Shown piece after piece: positions 8,864 to 16,993 of a DNA stretch of 64,000 nucleotides (position 1 is the first letter of the stretch; the number at the start of each line of letters is the position of its first letter). This stretch comes from an uncultured Chitinophagaceae bacterium. GTDB lineage: Bacteria > Bacteroidota > Bacteroidia > Chitinophagales > Chitinophagaceae. The stretch covers positions 1-64,000 of the forward strand of contig CAISCV010000087.1 in NCBI GenBank assembly GCA_903883945.1, given 5' to 3'. A program made the translations under genes and the position numbers. The notes beneath the pieces were generated by a model, which saw only the letters and a list, made by a program, of their open reading frames with translations, made no database searches and had not been told where the DNA came from.

Positions 8864-9772
8864 ATGTGTAAAATGTGGGTCAATCTGCTGTTGTTTATTT
8901 GTTTGGTTGCGTCAAAAAAGACCGTTGCCCAATCGAGCCCTTTAGATGGTAACTGGTACAGTAATGGAACTGTTATTATAGAAGGAAGCACCAATAGTTA
9001 TCTAGGTGAGCTGAAGCTAAAACAATATGGAAGGGCACTAAAAGGAGAATTCAACTATTATTTTAGGGATAGCCTCTTTACAAATCATATAGAAGGTGTG
9101 GTAGATATGGGCTCACGCTTTGTAGTATTTAACCCTTTTCCAATCATCCTGCACTCCTCAACCAGTACCAAAACGGGCGTGGATTGCTCAATGACTGGCG
9201 AGTTTATGTTGCGGATGTCGAGGGTAGGGTCCTATTTGGCAGGGAAGTTTGTGGCTGAGAAAACATATAAGTACACTTGTCCTGAAATAGCGTTTGATTT
9301 TGAAAAGAACAACGATTCTATTACCCCTATTCAAGAGGCACAACAAGCGACTATCGTTGCAAAAGCAACAGATACAGCCATCATTGCAAGAGATCCAGTT
9401 GCAGAGATTACCAAAAAACAATTTGACGAAAGACCTAAAGATTATTTTTTGGATGTTCCTGTAGTGTCAAAAACTATCAAGATAGAATTATATGATAATG
9501 GCGCCATCGATTACGATTCCATCAGTGTTTTCCTGAATAATAAACTGATACTTAAAGAAACCATGCTTTCGCATACTGCTATCAAATTGACATTGTCACT
9601 TGATGACAGTTTGCCTATCAACGAATTGGGTGTTTTTGCCAACAACGAGGGACTGATTCCGCCCAATACGTCTACGCTCATATTGATAGATGGCGACAAC
9701 AGGCAGGAGATAGAAATGAATAGTAGTTTGCACCGTACGGCTACCTTGCGATTAAGAAAGAAGAAGCAATAG
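8864..9772 (+). CDS. Secreted protein of unknown function
   Basis: The 302-residue protein has a signal peptide ending KKTVAQ, then a first domain (about 25-145, starting LDGNWYSNG) resembling small lipocalin-like beta sheets in Bacteroidota secreted proteins. A low-complexity linker follows (about 150-185), then a C-terminal beta domain (about 200-300; IKIELYDNGAIDYDSISVFL and TLILIDGDNRQEIEM) found in other Bacteroidota hypothetical proteins. It has no T9SS sorting domain or catalytic motif. The -7-like element TTACTTTG (8851-8858, 7 of 8) is only 5 bp before the first ATG, so the leader would be almost absent unless the second ATG (8873) is used. Confidence 0.75.
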   Translation: MCKMWVNLLLFICLVASKKTVAQSSPLDGNWYSNGTVIIEGSTNSYLGELKLKQYGRALKGEFNYYFRDSLFTNHIEGVVDMGSRFVVFNPFPIILHSSTSTKTGVDCSMTGEFMLRMSRVGSYLAGKFVAEKTYKYTCPEIAFDFEKNNDSITPIQEAQQATIVAKATDTAIIARDPVAEITKKQFDERPKDYFLDVPVVSKTIKIELYDNGAIDYDSISVFLNNKLILKETMLSHTAIKLTLSLDDSLPINELGVFANNEGLIPPNTSTLILIDGDNRQEIEMNSSLHRTATLRLRKKKQ

Positions 9773-10052
9773 CTTTTCTAGAGTGTAAGAAAAAATTTGC
9801 TTTGTGAGTGATGCATTTGAATAAGTCTTAAATGCAAAATTTTTGATAACCCATAGACGACTCCCTCTAAATTTTTCTTTGCAAGTGCAGCTATTTGAAT
9901 TACCCTTTTTTAAATATTTGATATCCGATGTTAGATAAATTAGGTCTGATGTTGGAATGTAGACACGTGATGATGTATAAATGATATGCAATGTTGGTGC
10001 AGAACACCCAATATCAGCGAGGTGGGCTACCAATTGCCAAACCCCATTTATC

Positions 10053-10199
10053 TTATAAAGATTCTTTTGCCTGCTGTACCAAGATTTTGTTTTCAGTATT
10101 CAATGTTCCTTGTTTTTTGAATTTCGAATATATATCTTGTAGTTTTTTTAGTGCAGGAATTGCAAATAATTCTTGAATCCCATTGCTTCTACGATGCAT
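10053..10199 (-). CDS. Small ORF or gene remnant (48 residues)
   Basis: An ATG at 10199 opens a 48-residue frame with protein-like composition (IPALKKLQDIYSKFKKQ, helical, ending ILVQQAKESL). It lies in an otherwise empty gap between 9773 and 10275. It may be a genuine small protein or the C-terminal leftover of a longer gene. No family was recognised. The rest of 9773-10052 shows nothing supportable. Confidence 0.3.
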   Translation of the reverse strand: MHRRSNGIQELFAIPALKKLQDIYSKFKKQGTLNTENKILVQQAKESL

Positions 10200-10242
10200 T
10201 TAACCTCATAGGCTTTTTTGTTGCTTAATGCAAATGAGCACA

Positions 10243-10267
10243 ACTACGAAACTTAAAGTTTCGTAGT
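10243..10267. terminator. Perfect 12-bp palindromic stem-loop after the VOC cluster
   Basis: ACTACGAAACTT (10243-10254) and its exact reverse complement (10256-10267) are separated by one base. The element sits 8 bp beyond the stop codon of the last gene in the minus-strand cluster (10276). It has no T-run, so it may protect the mRNA 3' end or be a recognition palindrome rather than a classical intrinsic terminator. Confidence 0.45.
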
Positions 10268-10275
10268 GCGGAGGT

Positions 10276-10719
10276 TTAGTATTCTCCAATTACAATTTTC
10301 TTCTGCTTCATCATTACTTGCCAGGCATTGGGTTTACGCATTAGTTCACCCAGATTTTTGGGTATCACTTGCCAACGAAGTCCATATTTGTCTATACACC
10401 AACCACACTGCACCTCTTTGCCGTCTTTGGTAAAGTAGTTCCAATATTTGTCGATATCGGTTTGGTCATCACAATTGATGGCAAATGCCAGTGAATCATT
10501 AAAAGGATGGTGCTCTTTTGCAGTACTCATCAACGTGTAGGACTGTCCAAATATTTTTACCTGGCACATCTCTGTGTTCCCACTAGGAGTTTCCCCCAAA
10601 GGCATGATGCCTCCCGCTTGAAATTCGGTATCAAAAATGGTTTTATAGTAGTCTACAACGGACGAAATCTTTCCACCATCTGCATTAAACCAAAGGCAAG
10701 GCGTTATTTTATTTATCAT
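10276..10719 (-). CDS. PhnB-like VOC-fold protein
   Basis: The 147-residue protein opens with KITPCLWFNADGG and contains VVDYYKTIFDTEF and the late motif WQVIPKNLGELM, the hallmarks of the PhnB/'3-demethylubiquinone methyltransferase-like' VOC family. Length matches the family. It is the last gene of a six-gene minus-strand run (12805 to 10276) divergent from a GlxA-type regulator, and follows the DUF4287 gene by 6 bp. VOC proteins bind divalent metals and small substrates, but the substrate here is unknown. Confidence 0.85.
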   Translation of the reverse strand: MINKITPCLWFNADGGKISSVVDYYKTIFDTEFQAGGIMPLGETPSGNTEMCQVKIFGQSYTLMSTAKEHHPFNDSLAFAINCDDQTDIDKYWNYFTKDGKEVQCGWCIDKYGLRWQVIPKNLGELMRKPNAWQVMMKQKKIVIGEY

Positions 10720-10725
10720 ATAATG

Positions 10726-10944
10726 TTATGCTGTTTTTCCTTTAAAAGCGGCAAATATTGCCATTGCATGACCATGTCCTAATTCGAAATCTTCTTTAAG
10801 CCAATTTGTAATCTCGGCTGCTTTAACCGTTTCTACTAATGACCCTTCTTTCAAGAATCCTTTTGCTTCTGCAAGCTTTTTGAATTCCTCAGGTGTTTTA
10901 CCTGTCTTAAGTTTTATATTATTTATGTATGCTTGAAATGACAT
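10726..10944 (-). CDS. DUF4287 small protein
   Basis: This 72-residue protein matches DUF4287: FQAYINNIKLKTGKTPEEF, then ITNWLKEDFELGHGHAMAI. It is small, soluble, and commonly found beside VOC and SRPBCC proteins in Bacteroidota. Function is unknown. It lies 6 bp upstream of the PhnB-like gene in the same direction, which implies co-transcription. Confidence 0.85.
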   Translation of the reverse strand: MSFQAYINNIKLKTGKTPEEFKKLAEAKGFLKEGSLVETVKAAEITNWLKEDFELGHGHAMAIFAAFKGKTA

Positions 10945-10968
10945 TGTAAATACTTTTTGCTTTGTTGA

Positions 10969-11331
10969 CTAGTCATTCATTTTGTGGTAATAAATGTAGG
11001 AAACAGCCAGAATGCCCAAGAATATGTATGGAAAGAAGGAAAAGAACACCACTCCTTCCACTGCAAAGTAGCTGATGGAGGCGAATATAAAGTCGAATGC
11101 AAAGCCGGCATAAGCCCATTCTTTTATTCGCTTAGGGACTTGTGGAATCATCAAAGCTAATACGCCTAATACCTTAAATGCTGCCAAGGCATCTCCAAAA
11201 TAGAGTGGATACCCTAGATGTTTGATACCTTCCTTGGCCATTTCTGTTCTAAAAGTTAAGGCGGGCATCACGCCTTCAAACAAGGCGATGATTGTCGTAC
11301 TTGTCCAAAAAAAAATCTTATAAAGTTTCAT
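10969..11331 (-). CDS. DoxX-like membrane protein
   Basis: The 120-residue protein has four predicted membrane helices (about 5-24, 45-63, 70-90 and 95-114). It has DoxX-like features: an early FWTSTTIIALFEGVMPAL segment, HLGYPLYFGDALAAFKVLG and VPKRIKEWAYAGFAFDFIFA. DoxX proteins are small integral membrane proteins, some linked to redox or stress responses. It lies inside the minus-strand VOC/SRPBCC cluster. Confidence 0.85.
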   Translation of the reverse strand: MKLYKIFFWTSTTIIALFEGVMPALTFRTEMAKEGIKHLGYPLYFGDALAAFKVLGVLALMIPQVPKRIKEWAYAGFAFDFIFASISYFAVEGVVFFSFFPYIFLGILAVSYIYYHKMND

Positions 11332-11495
11332 GTTATCTCGTTTAAAATTTTAATTGATTCATTGAATGAGTATTTGCATTTACTTAAAATATCCCAAATA
11401 CAAAAATGAGTACTTTAGTTGGGATGCTTACTCTCTTTCTTATTCTTTTTTTGCTTCTATGTTTTTTTTAGTCTTTGCGGCGAAAGAAGGCTTGC

Positions 11496-11933
11496 TTACA
11501 ATTGTCCTTTATACTTTGGATCAAAGTCCACCATCCATTCTATACCGTATTTATCCCTAAACATCCCAAAATAAGAACCCCAAGGACTGTCTCCAATAGG
11601 CATTTCTACTTGTCCGCCTTCCGAAAGTCCGTTAAATAGTTTGTCGGCTTCTTCTTTACTTTCGGCGCCAATGGCTATTTTGGATCTATTTTCGTTTTCA
11701 TTCACCCTGCCCAAAATTTCAGGTACATCATTACCCATCAACACATTTTTACCAATAGGCAATGCAATGTGCATAATCTTATTCGCTTCGCTTTCTGGAA
11801 TTTGATATCCCGGGCTTGATAAATCTTTGAAGCGCATAATCATTGCGAATTCTCCTCCAAATACTGATTTGTAAAAGTTGAATGCTTCCTCGGCATTCCC
11901 ATTAAAATTGATGTGCGGGTTAATTAGTGCCAT
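11496..11933 (-). CDS. PhnB-like VOC-fold protein
   Basis: The 145-residue protein starts LINPHINFNGNAEEAFNFYK and ends with the family motif DKYGIEWMVDFDP. FGGEFAMIMRF and LPIGKNVLMGND are also typical of PhnB-like VOC proteins. It is the second of three VOC proteins in the cluster and only distantly like the one at 10276. Substrate unknown. Confidence 0.88.
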   Translation of the reverse strand: MALINPHINFNGNAEEAFNFYKSVFGGEFAMIMRFKDLSSPGYQIPESEANKIMHIALPIGKNVLMGNDVPEILGRVNENENRSKIAIGAESKEEADKLFNGLSEGGQVEMPIGDSPWGSYFGMFRDKYGIEWMVDFDPKYKGQL

Positions 11934-11970
11934 AACTTGTATTTTATGTTGTTGTTAAAGTATTTGTTAT

Positions 11971-12384
11971 TCAGTTGCTTTCTGTATAAGCTTTAAAGTT
12001 ATTTAAGATTGCTTGCCAACCACCCTTTTGCATTTCTATGGGGTTTTCATTCTCCGGGTCAAAGAATACAATTACTTCAGTATCATTACCTAAATCATTA
12101 CACTTTACGGTTGCATGTCTATCACCAAAGCCATAGGTAAATTCTTTTCCATCTATTATTTCAGAATAAACAGCTTCAAAGTCGAAACCAAAACTACCAT
12201 CTCTGGCTTCCATTCTTGCTTTATAGGTACCGCCTACCTTCATATCGTTTTTGGCTTCAGGACAATGCCAGCTAGGGTCTGCAAAGTTCCAATGGATTAT
12301 ATGATTGGGGTTGGTATAATAATCCCAAACTTTCTTTACGCCTGCGCTCACTGATACTGCAACTGTGATCTTTGAATTGCTCAT
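11971..12384 (-). CDS. SRPBCC / AHSA1-like protein
   Basis: From the ATG at 12384 the product is 137 residues: MSNSKITVAVSVSAGVKKVW, then PNHIIHWNFADPSWHCPEA and a closing GGWQAILNNFKAYTE, the START-like fold of the AHSA1/SRPBCC family. The frame is open 28 codons further upstream, but that extension overlaps the neighbouring VOC gene and does not resemble the family, so the downstream start is preferred. Its function is probably small hydrophobic ligand binding. Confidence 0.85.
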   Translation of the reverse strand: MSNSKITVAVSVSAGVKKVWDYYTNPNHIIHWNFADPSWHCPEAKNDMKVGGTYKARMEARDGSFGFDFEAVYSEIIDGKEFTYGFGDRHATVKCNDLGNDTEVIVFFDPENENPIEMQKGGWQAILNNFKAYTESN

Positions 12385-12391
12385 TGTTATA

Positions 12392-12805
12392 CTATTTATT
12401 TTTTTTATTTTTAAATGCTTCCATATCCAAATATAGGATACCCCAGGCATGCCCATCAAAATCTTCAATCGTTCTCACCTGCATAAATCCTTCATCAATC
12501 ATGGGGGTGGGTTCTGTGCCACCTGCTTTCAATCCATTCGCCACTATTTCATTTACGCTGTCAATGCTTGCCACGGGTAATGTAAAAGAGGAGGATAAGT
12601 AGTTTTTTGTGTCTGACAATCCTTTCTTCTTACCCGTATTAAAAAAATGTTTCGATTGCAGCATCACATAAATGGATTCACTCCAAACCATACATTTCTG
12701 ATCATGAAAGGTAAATAGTGGATTGATAGTAAATCCTAATTCTGTATAAAAGTGCAATGATTTATCCAAATCTTCAACTGGCAAATTGATAAAAACCTGT
12801 TTCAT
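12392..12805 (-). CDS. Glyoxalase/VOC-fold protein
   Basis: The 137-residue protein has FINLPVEDLDKSLHFYTELG at the N-terminus and FDGHAWGILYLD near the C-terminus, as in the extradiol/glyoxalase-like VOC group, lactoylglutathione-lyase-like but not proven. It is the first gene of the minus-strand cluster, with its start facing the AraC-type regulator at 12945. Only 7 bp separate its stop from the SRPBCC start. Confidence 0.87.
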   Translation of the reverse strand: MKQVFINLPVEDLDKSLHFYTELGFTINPLFTFHDQKCMVWSESIYVMLQSKHFFNTGKKKGLSDTKNYLSSSFTLPVASIDSVNEIVANGLKAGGTEPTPMIDEGFMQVRTIEDFDGHAWGILYLDMEAFKNKKNK

Positions 12806-12944
12806 CGTTTAAAAATACAAATGGTTAACTACTCATGCAAAAGTGCAACCTCTGTTTAAATAAACCACTTGTTTAAAAAGACAAATTAAGGGTGTTTTAC
12901 GACAAACTTGTTATTTATCTTCGCCACCAAGAAAATATTAAAAA

Positions 12945-13922
12945 ATGCACGTAAGTATTCTTGTCCCTGAAAGTTCGGTTATGCAGGCGATTGCCGATCC
13001 ACAATATCTGTTTTCAGCAGTTAATCAATTTATGGTAGCTGCTGGCAAGGAGCCTTTGTTTGATGTGCAGTTAGTTGGAATTACAAAAGAAGTAAAAATT
13101 AATAATGGGTTATTCTCCATTAATGTTTCGCAACTGCTGGGAGACACAACCCAAACCGATCTGGTCATTATTCCTGCGTTGTTTGGTGATATGCCCACTG
13201 CCATTGAAGCAAACAAACAAATGTTGCCTTGGATCAGGGAGCAATATGATAACGGTGCAGAAGTGGCCTCCCTTTGTGTGGGTGCTTTTTTGTTGGCTTC
13301 AACGGGGTTACTCGATGGAAAAAAGTGTTCTACACATTGGGGTTTTCAAAACTTGTTCAGGACAATGTTTCCAAAGGTTGACGTAATAGATGGAAGTATT
13401 GTTACAGAGCAAGGGAGACTCTATTCGAGCGGTGGTGCCATGAGTTACTGGAACTTATTACTTTATCTGGTAGAGAAATATACGGATAGGCAAACGGCTG
13501 TATTGGCTTCCAAGTATTTTGCGATAGATATAGACAGGGAAAGCCAAGCCGCATTTGCCATGTTTCAAGGACAGAAGAATCATGCAGATGAAGCAGTGAA
13601 AAAGGCGCAGGACTTTATTGATACCAATATTAAAGAAAGAATTTCTATTGATGAGCTGGCAGGTTTAGTAGCAGTGGGCAGGCGTAGTTTTGAAAGACGG
13701 TTTAAGCTTGCCACCAACAACTCTGTTCTGGAATACATCAATAGGGTGAAAGTGGAGTTGGCCAAGCGTAACCTGGAGGTAAGTCGTAAAAACATTAATG
13801 AAGTGATGTATGAGGTAGGCTATGCCGATGCAAAAGCTTTTAGGACTATTTTTAAGAAGGTTACAGGTCTCACCCCTATTGATTATCGTGCAAAATACAA
13901 CAAGATAGCGGTGAGTGGTTAG
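12945..13922 (+). CDS. GlxA-family (DJ-1/PfpI + AraC) transcriptional regulator
   Basis: Residues 1-190 form a class I glutamine amidotransferase-like DJ-1/PfpI domain, with the nucleophile-elbow-like sequence VASLCVGAFLLASTGLLDG. The C-terminal portion (about 225-320) is an AraC-type double HTH: SIDELAGLVAVGRRSFERRF and EVMYEVGYADAKAFRTIFKK. The length of 325 is normal for the family. It is divergent from the VOC/DUF4287/DoxX/SRPBCC cluster, which it may control through the 139-bp intergenic region; that is inferred from position. Confidence 0.92.
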   Translation: MHVSILVPESSVMQAIADPQYLFSAVNQFMVAAGKEPLFDVQLVGITKEVKINNGLFSINVSQLLGDTTQTDLVIIPALFGDMPTAIEANKQMLPWIREQYDNGAEVASLCVGAFLLASTGLLDGKKCSTHWGFQNLFRTMFPKVDVIDGSIVTEQGRLYSSGGAMSYWNLLLYLVEKYTDRQTAVLASKYFAIDIDRESQAAFAMFQGQKNHADEAVKKAQDFIDTNIKERISIDELAGLVAVGRRSFERRFKLATNNSVLEYINRVKVELAKRNLEVSRKNINEVMYEVGYADAKAFRTIFKKVTGLTPIDYRAKYNKIAVSG

Positions 13923-14005
13923 TTGTGAGTGAATTATACACCTTGATTAGCAAGATGAGGAGCGTATTACTTTATACATCTAAGCTTGGAATTTTGAGAA
14001 AGGGT

Positions 14006-14245
14006 TTATTTGATACTATTGTAAATACCTATCAAGCCTACCAATATCCAAAAGGAATTAAGTACGATGTATGATTTGTTTTTTCTTTCTGACGCACAAT
14101 AGGTAAGTAGTAATGCACTTAGGGTATTGGCAATCCATAATGCCAAGAATGGTGTAGACTTACCCATTATACTTAAAGCCGAGAATGATAAAATTCTAAT
14201 TCCTACACCGACACCTTCCAAAAGGTTAATTATCTTTTCTGTCAT
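14006..14245 (-). CDS. Small integral membrane protein
   Basis: The 79-residue protein has three hydrophobic segments (about 14-32, 35-50 and 58-76), including LGIYNSIK-like and KSTPFLALWIANTLSALLLT stretches reminiscent of SemiSWEET-like or CBU_0592-like small membrane proteins. No exact family was recognised. It stands alone between the regulator and ychF, on the opposite strand from both. Confidence 0.6.
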   Translation of the reverse strand: MTEKIINLLEGVGVGIRILSFSALSIMGKSTPFLALWIANTLSALLLTYCASERKNKSYIVLNSFWILVGLIGIYNSIK

Positions 14246-14433
14246 TTATTTATTTGTTAAGTTTTCAAAGGTAAGTTTCCCAAACTGATGCATGAGTATT
14301 TTGAAATAAGGAACTCAGGCGGGGCCAATTAGTTGTTGTGGTTTTCATTTTATGTATAACAAGCTACCATTATTAGAATAGCCCTGCTTATAACTCATAT
14401 TTCACAATTCATGTTTCATAACTGCTTGGCTAT

Positions 14434-14441
14434 TACATTTG
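14434..14441 (+). promoter_or_regulatory. Bacteroidota -7 promoter element for ychF
   Basis: TACATTTG is an exact match to TAnnTTTG, 22 bp before the ychF ATG at 14464. A clear -33 element is not evident (a TTTC lies about 20 bp upstream). Confidence 0.55.
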
Positions 14442-14463
14442 CACCTCAAAAAATATAATTGTA

Positions 14464-15567
14464 ATGAGTTTGCAAGCAGGAATTGTGGGGTTGCCAAATG
14501 TGGGTAAATCTACTTTGTTTAATGCAGTTAGTAACAGTGCCAAAGCACAGGCAAGCAACTATCGCTTCTGTACTATTGAACCAAATGTAGGATTGGTAGA
14601 CGTGCCAGATACCCGCATTGATAAACTGGCAGAATTGGTAAAACCTAATCGTACTGTTCCTACTCAATTAGAAATAGTAGATATTGCAGGCCTCGTAAAA
14701 GGTGCAAGCAAGGGAGAGGGATTGGGTAATAAATTCTTAGGAAATATTCGGGAAGTAGATGCTATTATACATGTAATCAGGTGTTTTGAAGATGAAAACG
14801 TGTTGCGGGAAGAAGGTGCCATCAACCCGGTGAGTGATAAAGAGATAATAGATACCGAGCTGCAACTGAAAGATCTGGATAGCGTAGAAAGGAAGTGGAG
14901 TAAGGTAGAAAAGATGGCAAGAGTAGGAAGCGATACCAAAGCTAAAGCCGAGTTTGACATACTGAACCGTTGTAAAGATTGTTTATTGCAAGGAAAAAGC
15001 ATTCGTACCCTTAACCTAGATAAAGAAGAAAAACTAGCAGTTGCTGATTTGTTTTTGTTGACGGATAAACCTGTTTTATATGTTGCAAATGTAGACGAAG
15101 CAAGTATGCATACCGGCAACAAATATTCGGAAGCTTTAAAGGCGGCTGTAGCAGAAGAAGGTGCACAAGTGATAGTGATGAACAATAGTATCGAAGCACA
15201 GATTGCAGAACTGGAAGGTTCTGATGACAAGGCGATGTTTATGGAAGAATATAAAATGACACAACCTGCCTTAAATCGATTGATTCTCTCCGCTTACAAT
15301 CTATTAGGGTTGGAAACTTACTTTACAGCTGGTGTACAAGAAGTACGCGCCTGGACCATTCATAAGGGCTGGAAAGCACCACAAGCTGCAAGTGTGATAC
15401 ATACCGATTTCGAAAAAGGGTTCATCAAAGCGGAAGTAATTGCATTTGAAGACTTTGTAAAGTACGGAAGCGAAGCAGCTTGCAGAGACAATGGGAAACT
15501 AAGAATAGAAGGGAAAGAATATATTGTGAAGGATGGCGACGTAATGCACTTTAGGTTTAATGTGTAA
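14464..15567 (+). CDS. ychF: Redox-regulated ATPase YchF (Obg-like)
   Basis: The 367-residue protein is full length for the family. It carries the P-loop GLPNVGKSTLF at residues 8-18, switch II DIAGLVKGASKGEGLG, the YchF-type NVDE motif in place of NKxD (consistent with ATP preference), and a C-terminal TGS domain ending DGDVMHFRFNV. YchF binds ribosomes and affects translation and oxidative-stress responses in other bacteria. It is monocistronic, with a -7 box upstream and a hairpin downstream. Confidence 0.97.
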   Translation: MSLQAGIVGLPNVGKSTLFNAVSNSAKAQASNYRFCTIEPNVGLVDVPDTRIDKLAELVKPNRTVPTQLEIVDIAGLVKGASKGEGLGNKFLGNIREVDAIIHVIRCFEDENVLREEGAINPVSDKEIIDTELQLKDLDSVERKWSKVEKMARVGSDTKAKAEFDILNRCKDCLLQGKSIRTLNLDKEEKLAVADLFLLTDKPVLYVANVDEASMHTGNKYSEALKAAVAEEGAQVIVMNNSIEAQIAELEGSDDKAMFMEEYKMTQPALNRLILSAYNLLGLETYFTAGVQEVRAWTIHKGWKAPQAASVIHTDFEKGFIKAEVIAFEDFVKYGSEAACRDNGKLRIEGKEYIVKDGDVMHFRFNV

Positions 15568-15604
15568 GGAAAGAGTACTAGGTTATAAGTTAACACAGAA
15601 ATTT

Positions 15605-15636
15605 AATGGGTAATTGTCAATTGTCAATTACCCATT
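15605..15636. terminator. Bidirectional hairpin between convergent genes
   Basis: Exact 12-bp arms AATGGGTAATTG (15605-15616) and CAATTACCCATT (15625-15636) lie between the 3' ends of ychF and the minus-strand DUF6526 gene. There is no T-run on either side. A transcript end function is inferred from its position. Confidence 0.5.
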
Positions 15637-15647
15637 ATCAATTATAT

Positions 15648-16076
15648 CTATGCTCTGTGATAATCGGCGCGCCAGTTTTTGATTGATTCTTTTATTTGTT
15701 TGGGAGTGAGATTTTGATTTAATGTCTTAGAAATTAAATCTAAATACTCATTATCCGATGCAAAGCGAAGAGCAATTACCTGATTGATAGTTAGTTTGTC
15801 ACTTAAAGGTTTTCCTGTAAGTATAAAGTGACGCAAACTTTCTTCGGCACGGATAGCCCTATCCTGCGCTCTAAGCGGAAAAGTTCTTAGGAAAACAAAA
15901 AATAAGCCTAGAATTACTGCAATTAAACAAATAAGGGAAGCCGAATAAAGATTCTCTTTGGCAGAATGTGCCAGGTTTATAAAGGAACCAACCAGTAAAG
16001 CCAAAATAGCCACAAAAGAGATTACGTGGTATCCAATAACGAATCGAGCATGGTTCTTAAAATTTTGTTCTGTCAT
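15648..16076 (-). CDS. DUF6526 family membrane protein
   Basis: The 142-residue protein matches DUF6526: an N-terminal TEQNFKNHARFV, two membrane helices (about 14-33 and 43-62), FPLRAQDRAIRAEESLRHF, and a C-terminal soluble part with TPKQIKESIKNWRADYHR. Conserved in Bacteroidota, with no known function. It is convergent with ychF. Confidence 0.85.
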   Translation of the reverse strand: MTEQNFKNHARFVIGYHVISFVAILALLVGSFINLAHSAKENLYSASLICLIAVILGLFFVFLRTFPLRAQDRAIRAEESLRHFILTGKPLSDKLTINQVIALRFASDNEYLDLISKTLNQNLTPKQIKESIKNWRADYHRA

Positions 16077-16230
16077 TTTGTTGTTTTTTTAGATGATTAA
16101 TGAATGCAAGATGCAGGTTTAAATTAATATTGTAAAAGAATTTTGTTTACAACACGTAATAAAAATCAAAGGGCAGATGGTTATATACTACCAAGCTGCC
16201 CTTTATTGATTTAAAAGCTGTTTGAGTTAA

Positions 16231-16629
16231 TTAATCCTTGGTTAAATGAACCTTAGTCATTTCAAAATACTGGTTCTGTAACTCGTGTACATATTGTACA
16301 TGTGGGTTGTGGCGCTTGTCTTCTCTATACCACATCTCGAAATGAGAGAAATTGCCAGAGTCGGGCGTCACGAGTCTGAATGCTCCTTTTGTAAACTTTA
16401 TATTGCCTTGTTCATCTCTCAAGGGGGTAAAGTTGAGGTCGAGCATTGCTTTGGTTGATAAAGGAATGGGTAGCAGATGATTGGGTTCGAACCAAAAGTC
16501 CTGAACATTGGTTAAAACCTGAACCAATTGTTGGTCTTTTTGAAGTCCGATAACTTCTCCGTCCCATACCTTCCCTTCGTACTCGGCCTGAAGGTAGTCG
16601 CCGATTTGAATGTCTTGAAACTTAATCAT
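16231..16629 (-). CDS. Conserved hypothetical protein
   Basis: The 132-residue soluble protein begins KFQDIQIGDYLQAEYEGKVW, which suggests a small SH3/Tudor-like beta barrel. A central FWFEPNHLLPIPLS follows, and the C-terminus (HNPHVQYVHELQNQYFEMTK) looks conserved. No catalytic motif is seen. It resembles unnamed Chitinophagaceae proteins, and the function is unknown. A strong intrinsic terminator points into its leader from about 110 bp upstream (16739-16766), so expression may be controlled by attenuation. Confidence 0.75.
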   Translation of the reverse strand: MIKFQDIQIGDYLQAEYEGKVWDGEVIGLQKDQQLVQVLTNVQDFWFEPNHLLPIPLSTKAMLDLNFTPLRDEQGNIKFTKGAFRLVTPDSGNFSHFEMWYREDKRHNPHVQYVHELQNQYFEMTKVHLTKD

Positions 16630-16738
16630 AATGGTAGCAATTTGTTTTTGGAGGACAATGTAGTAATAAAATTTGTTTTTGCAATAAAATGTGCTGAAAA
16701 AATTGTTACTGTTACTATAAAATAGGATGTAAGGGTTT

Positions 16739-16766
16739 AAAAAAAAGCCCTTGTAGAGACAAGGGC
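16739..16766 (-). terminator. Intrinsic terminator upstream of a gene start (possible attenuator)
   Basis: On the minus strand GCCCTTGT-CTCT-ACAAGGGC is followed directly by eight T residues, a textbook Rho-independent terminator. It ends transcripts entering from 16767-16993, before the minus-strand gene starting at 16629. No gene lies upstream on that strand. The element either ends a short untranslated RNA or acts in the leader of the 16231-16629 gene. A CCCTT just beyond the T-run could pair with AAGGG of the stem as an alternative fold. Confidence 0.75.
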
Positions 16767-16965
16767 CGGAACATGAGAAAATCCTACTGTACTTTTTTGC
16801 TATTTAATGAACCGCTGCAAATGTGACGGAGTAGTGTTAACAAATTATTAAAGCAATGTGATGTTATTGTTAGCATTATAAAAATCTTTAAGGAATTTTT
16901 ATTTAAATCAATATTATCTTATTGTTAACTAATAAAATAATTAGAGCTATACGAAGTCATACCTC

Positions 16966-16973
16966 TATTTTTG
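16966..16973 (+). promoter_or_regulatory. Bacteroidota -7 promoter element for the phosphate operon
   Basis: TATTTTTG fits TAnnTTTG exactly and lies 20 bp upstream of the PhoU-like ATG at 16994. A TTAG sits about 21 bp further upstream in the -33 position. Confidence 0.55.
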
Positions 16974-16993
16974 CGTCACAAATTTTATTATAA

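Noticed and set aside
9773-10033. Minus-strand frame of 93 residues after the secreted-protein gene
   Set aside because: It has no family resemblance and low-complexity ends; only the separate 48-residue frame at 10053-10199 looked protein-like enough to list, at low confidence.
12385-12468. Upstream extension of the SRPBCC protein
   Set aside because: The extra 28 residues overlap the neighbouring VOC gene and do not resemble the family; the ATG at 12384 fits better.
14664-15230. Long minus-strand frame inside ychF
   Set aside because: It is antisense to highly conserved GTPase motifs and its Ser/Leu-rich composition is typical of antisense shadows.
16767-16993. Known structured RNA (4.5S, 6S or tmRNA) before the orphan terminator
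   Set aside because: The AT-rich sequence shows no conserved features of these RNAs. It is kept only as a possible leader or short RNA.
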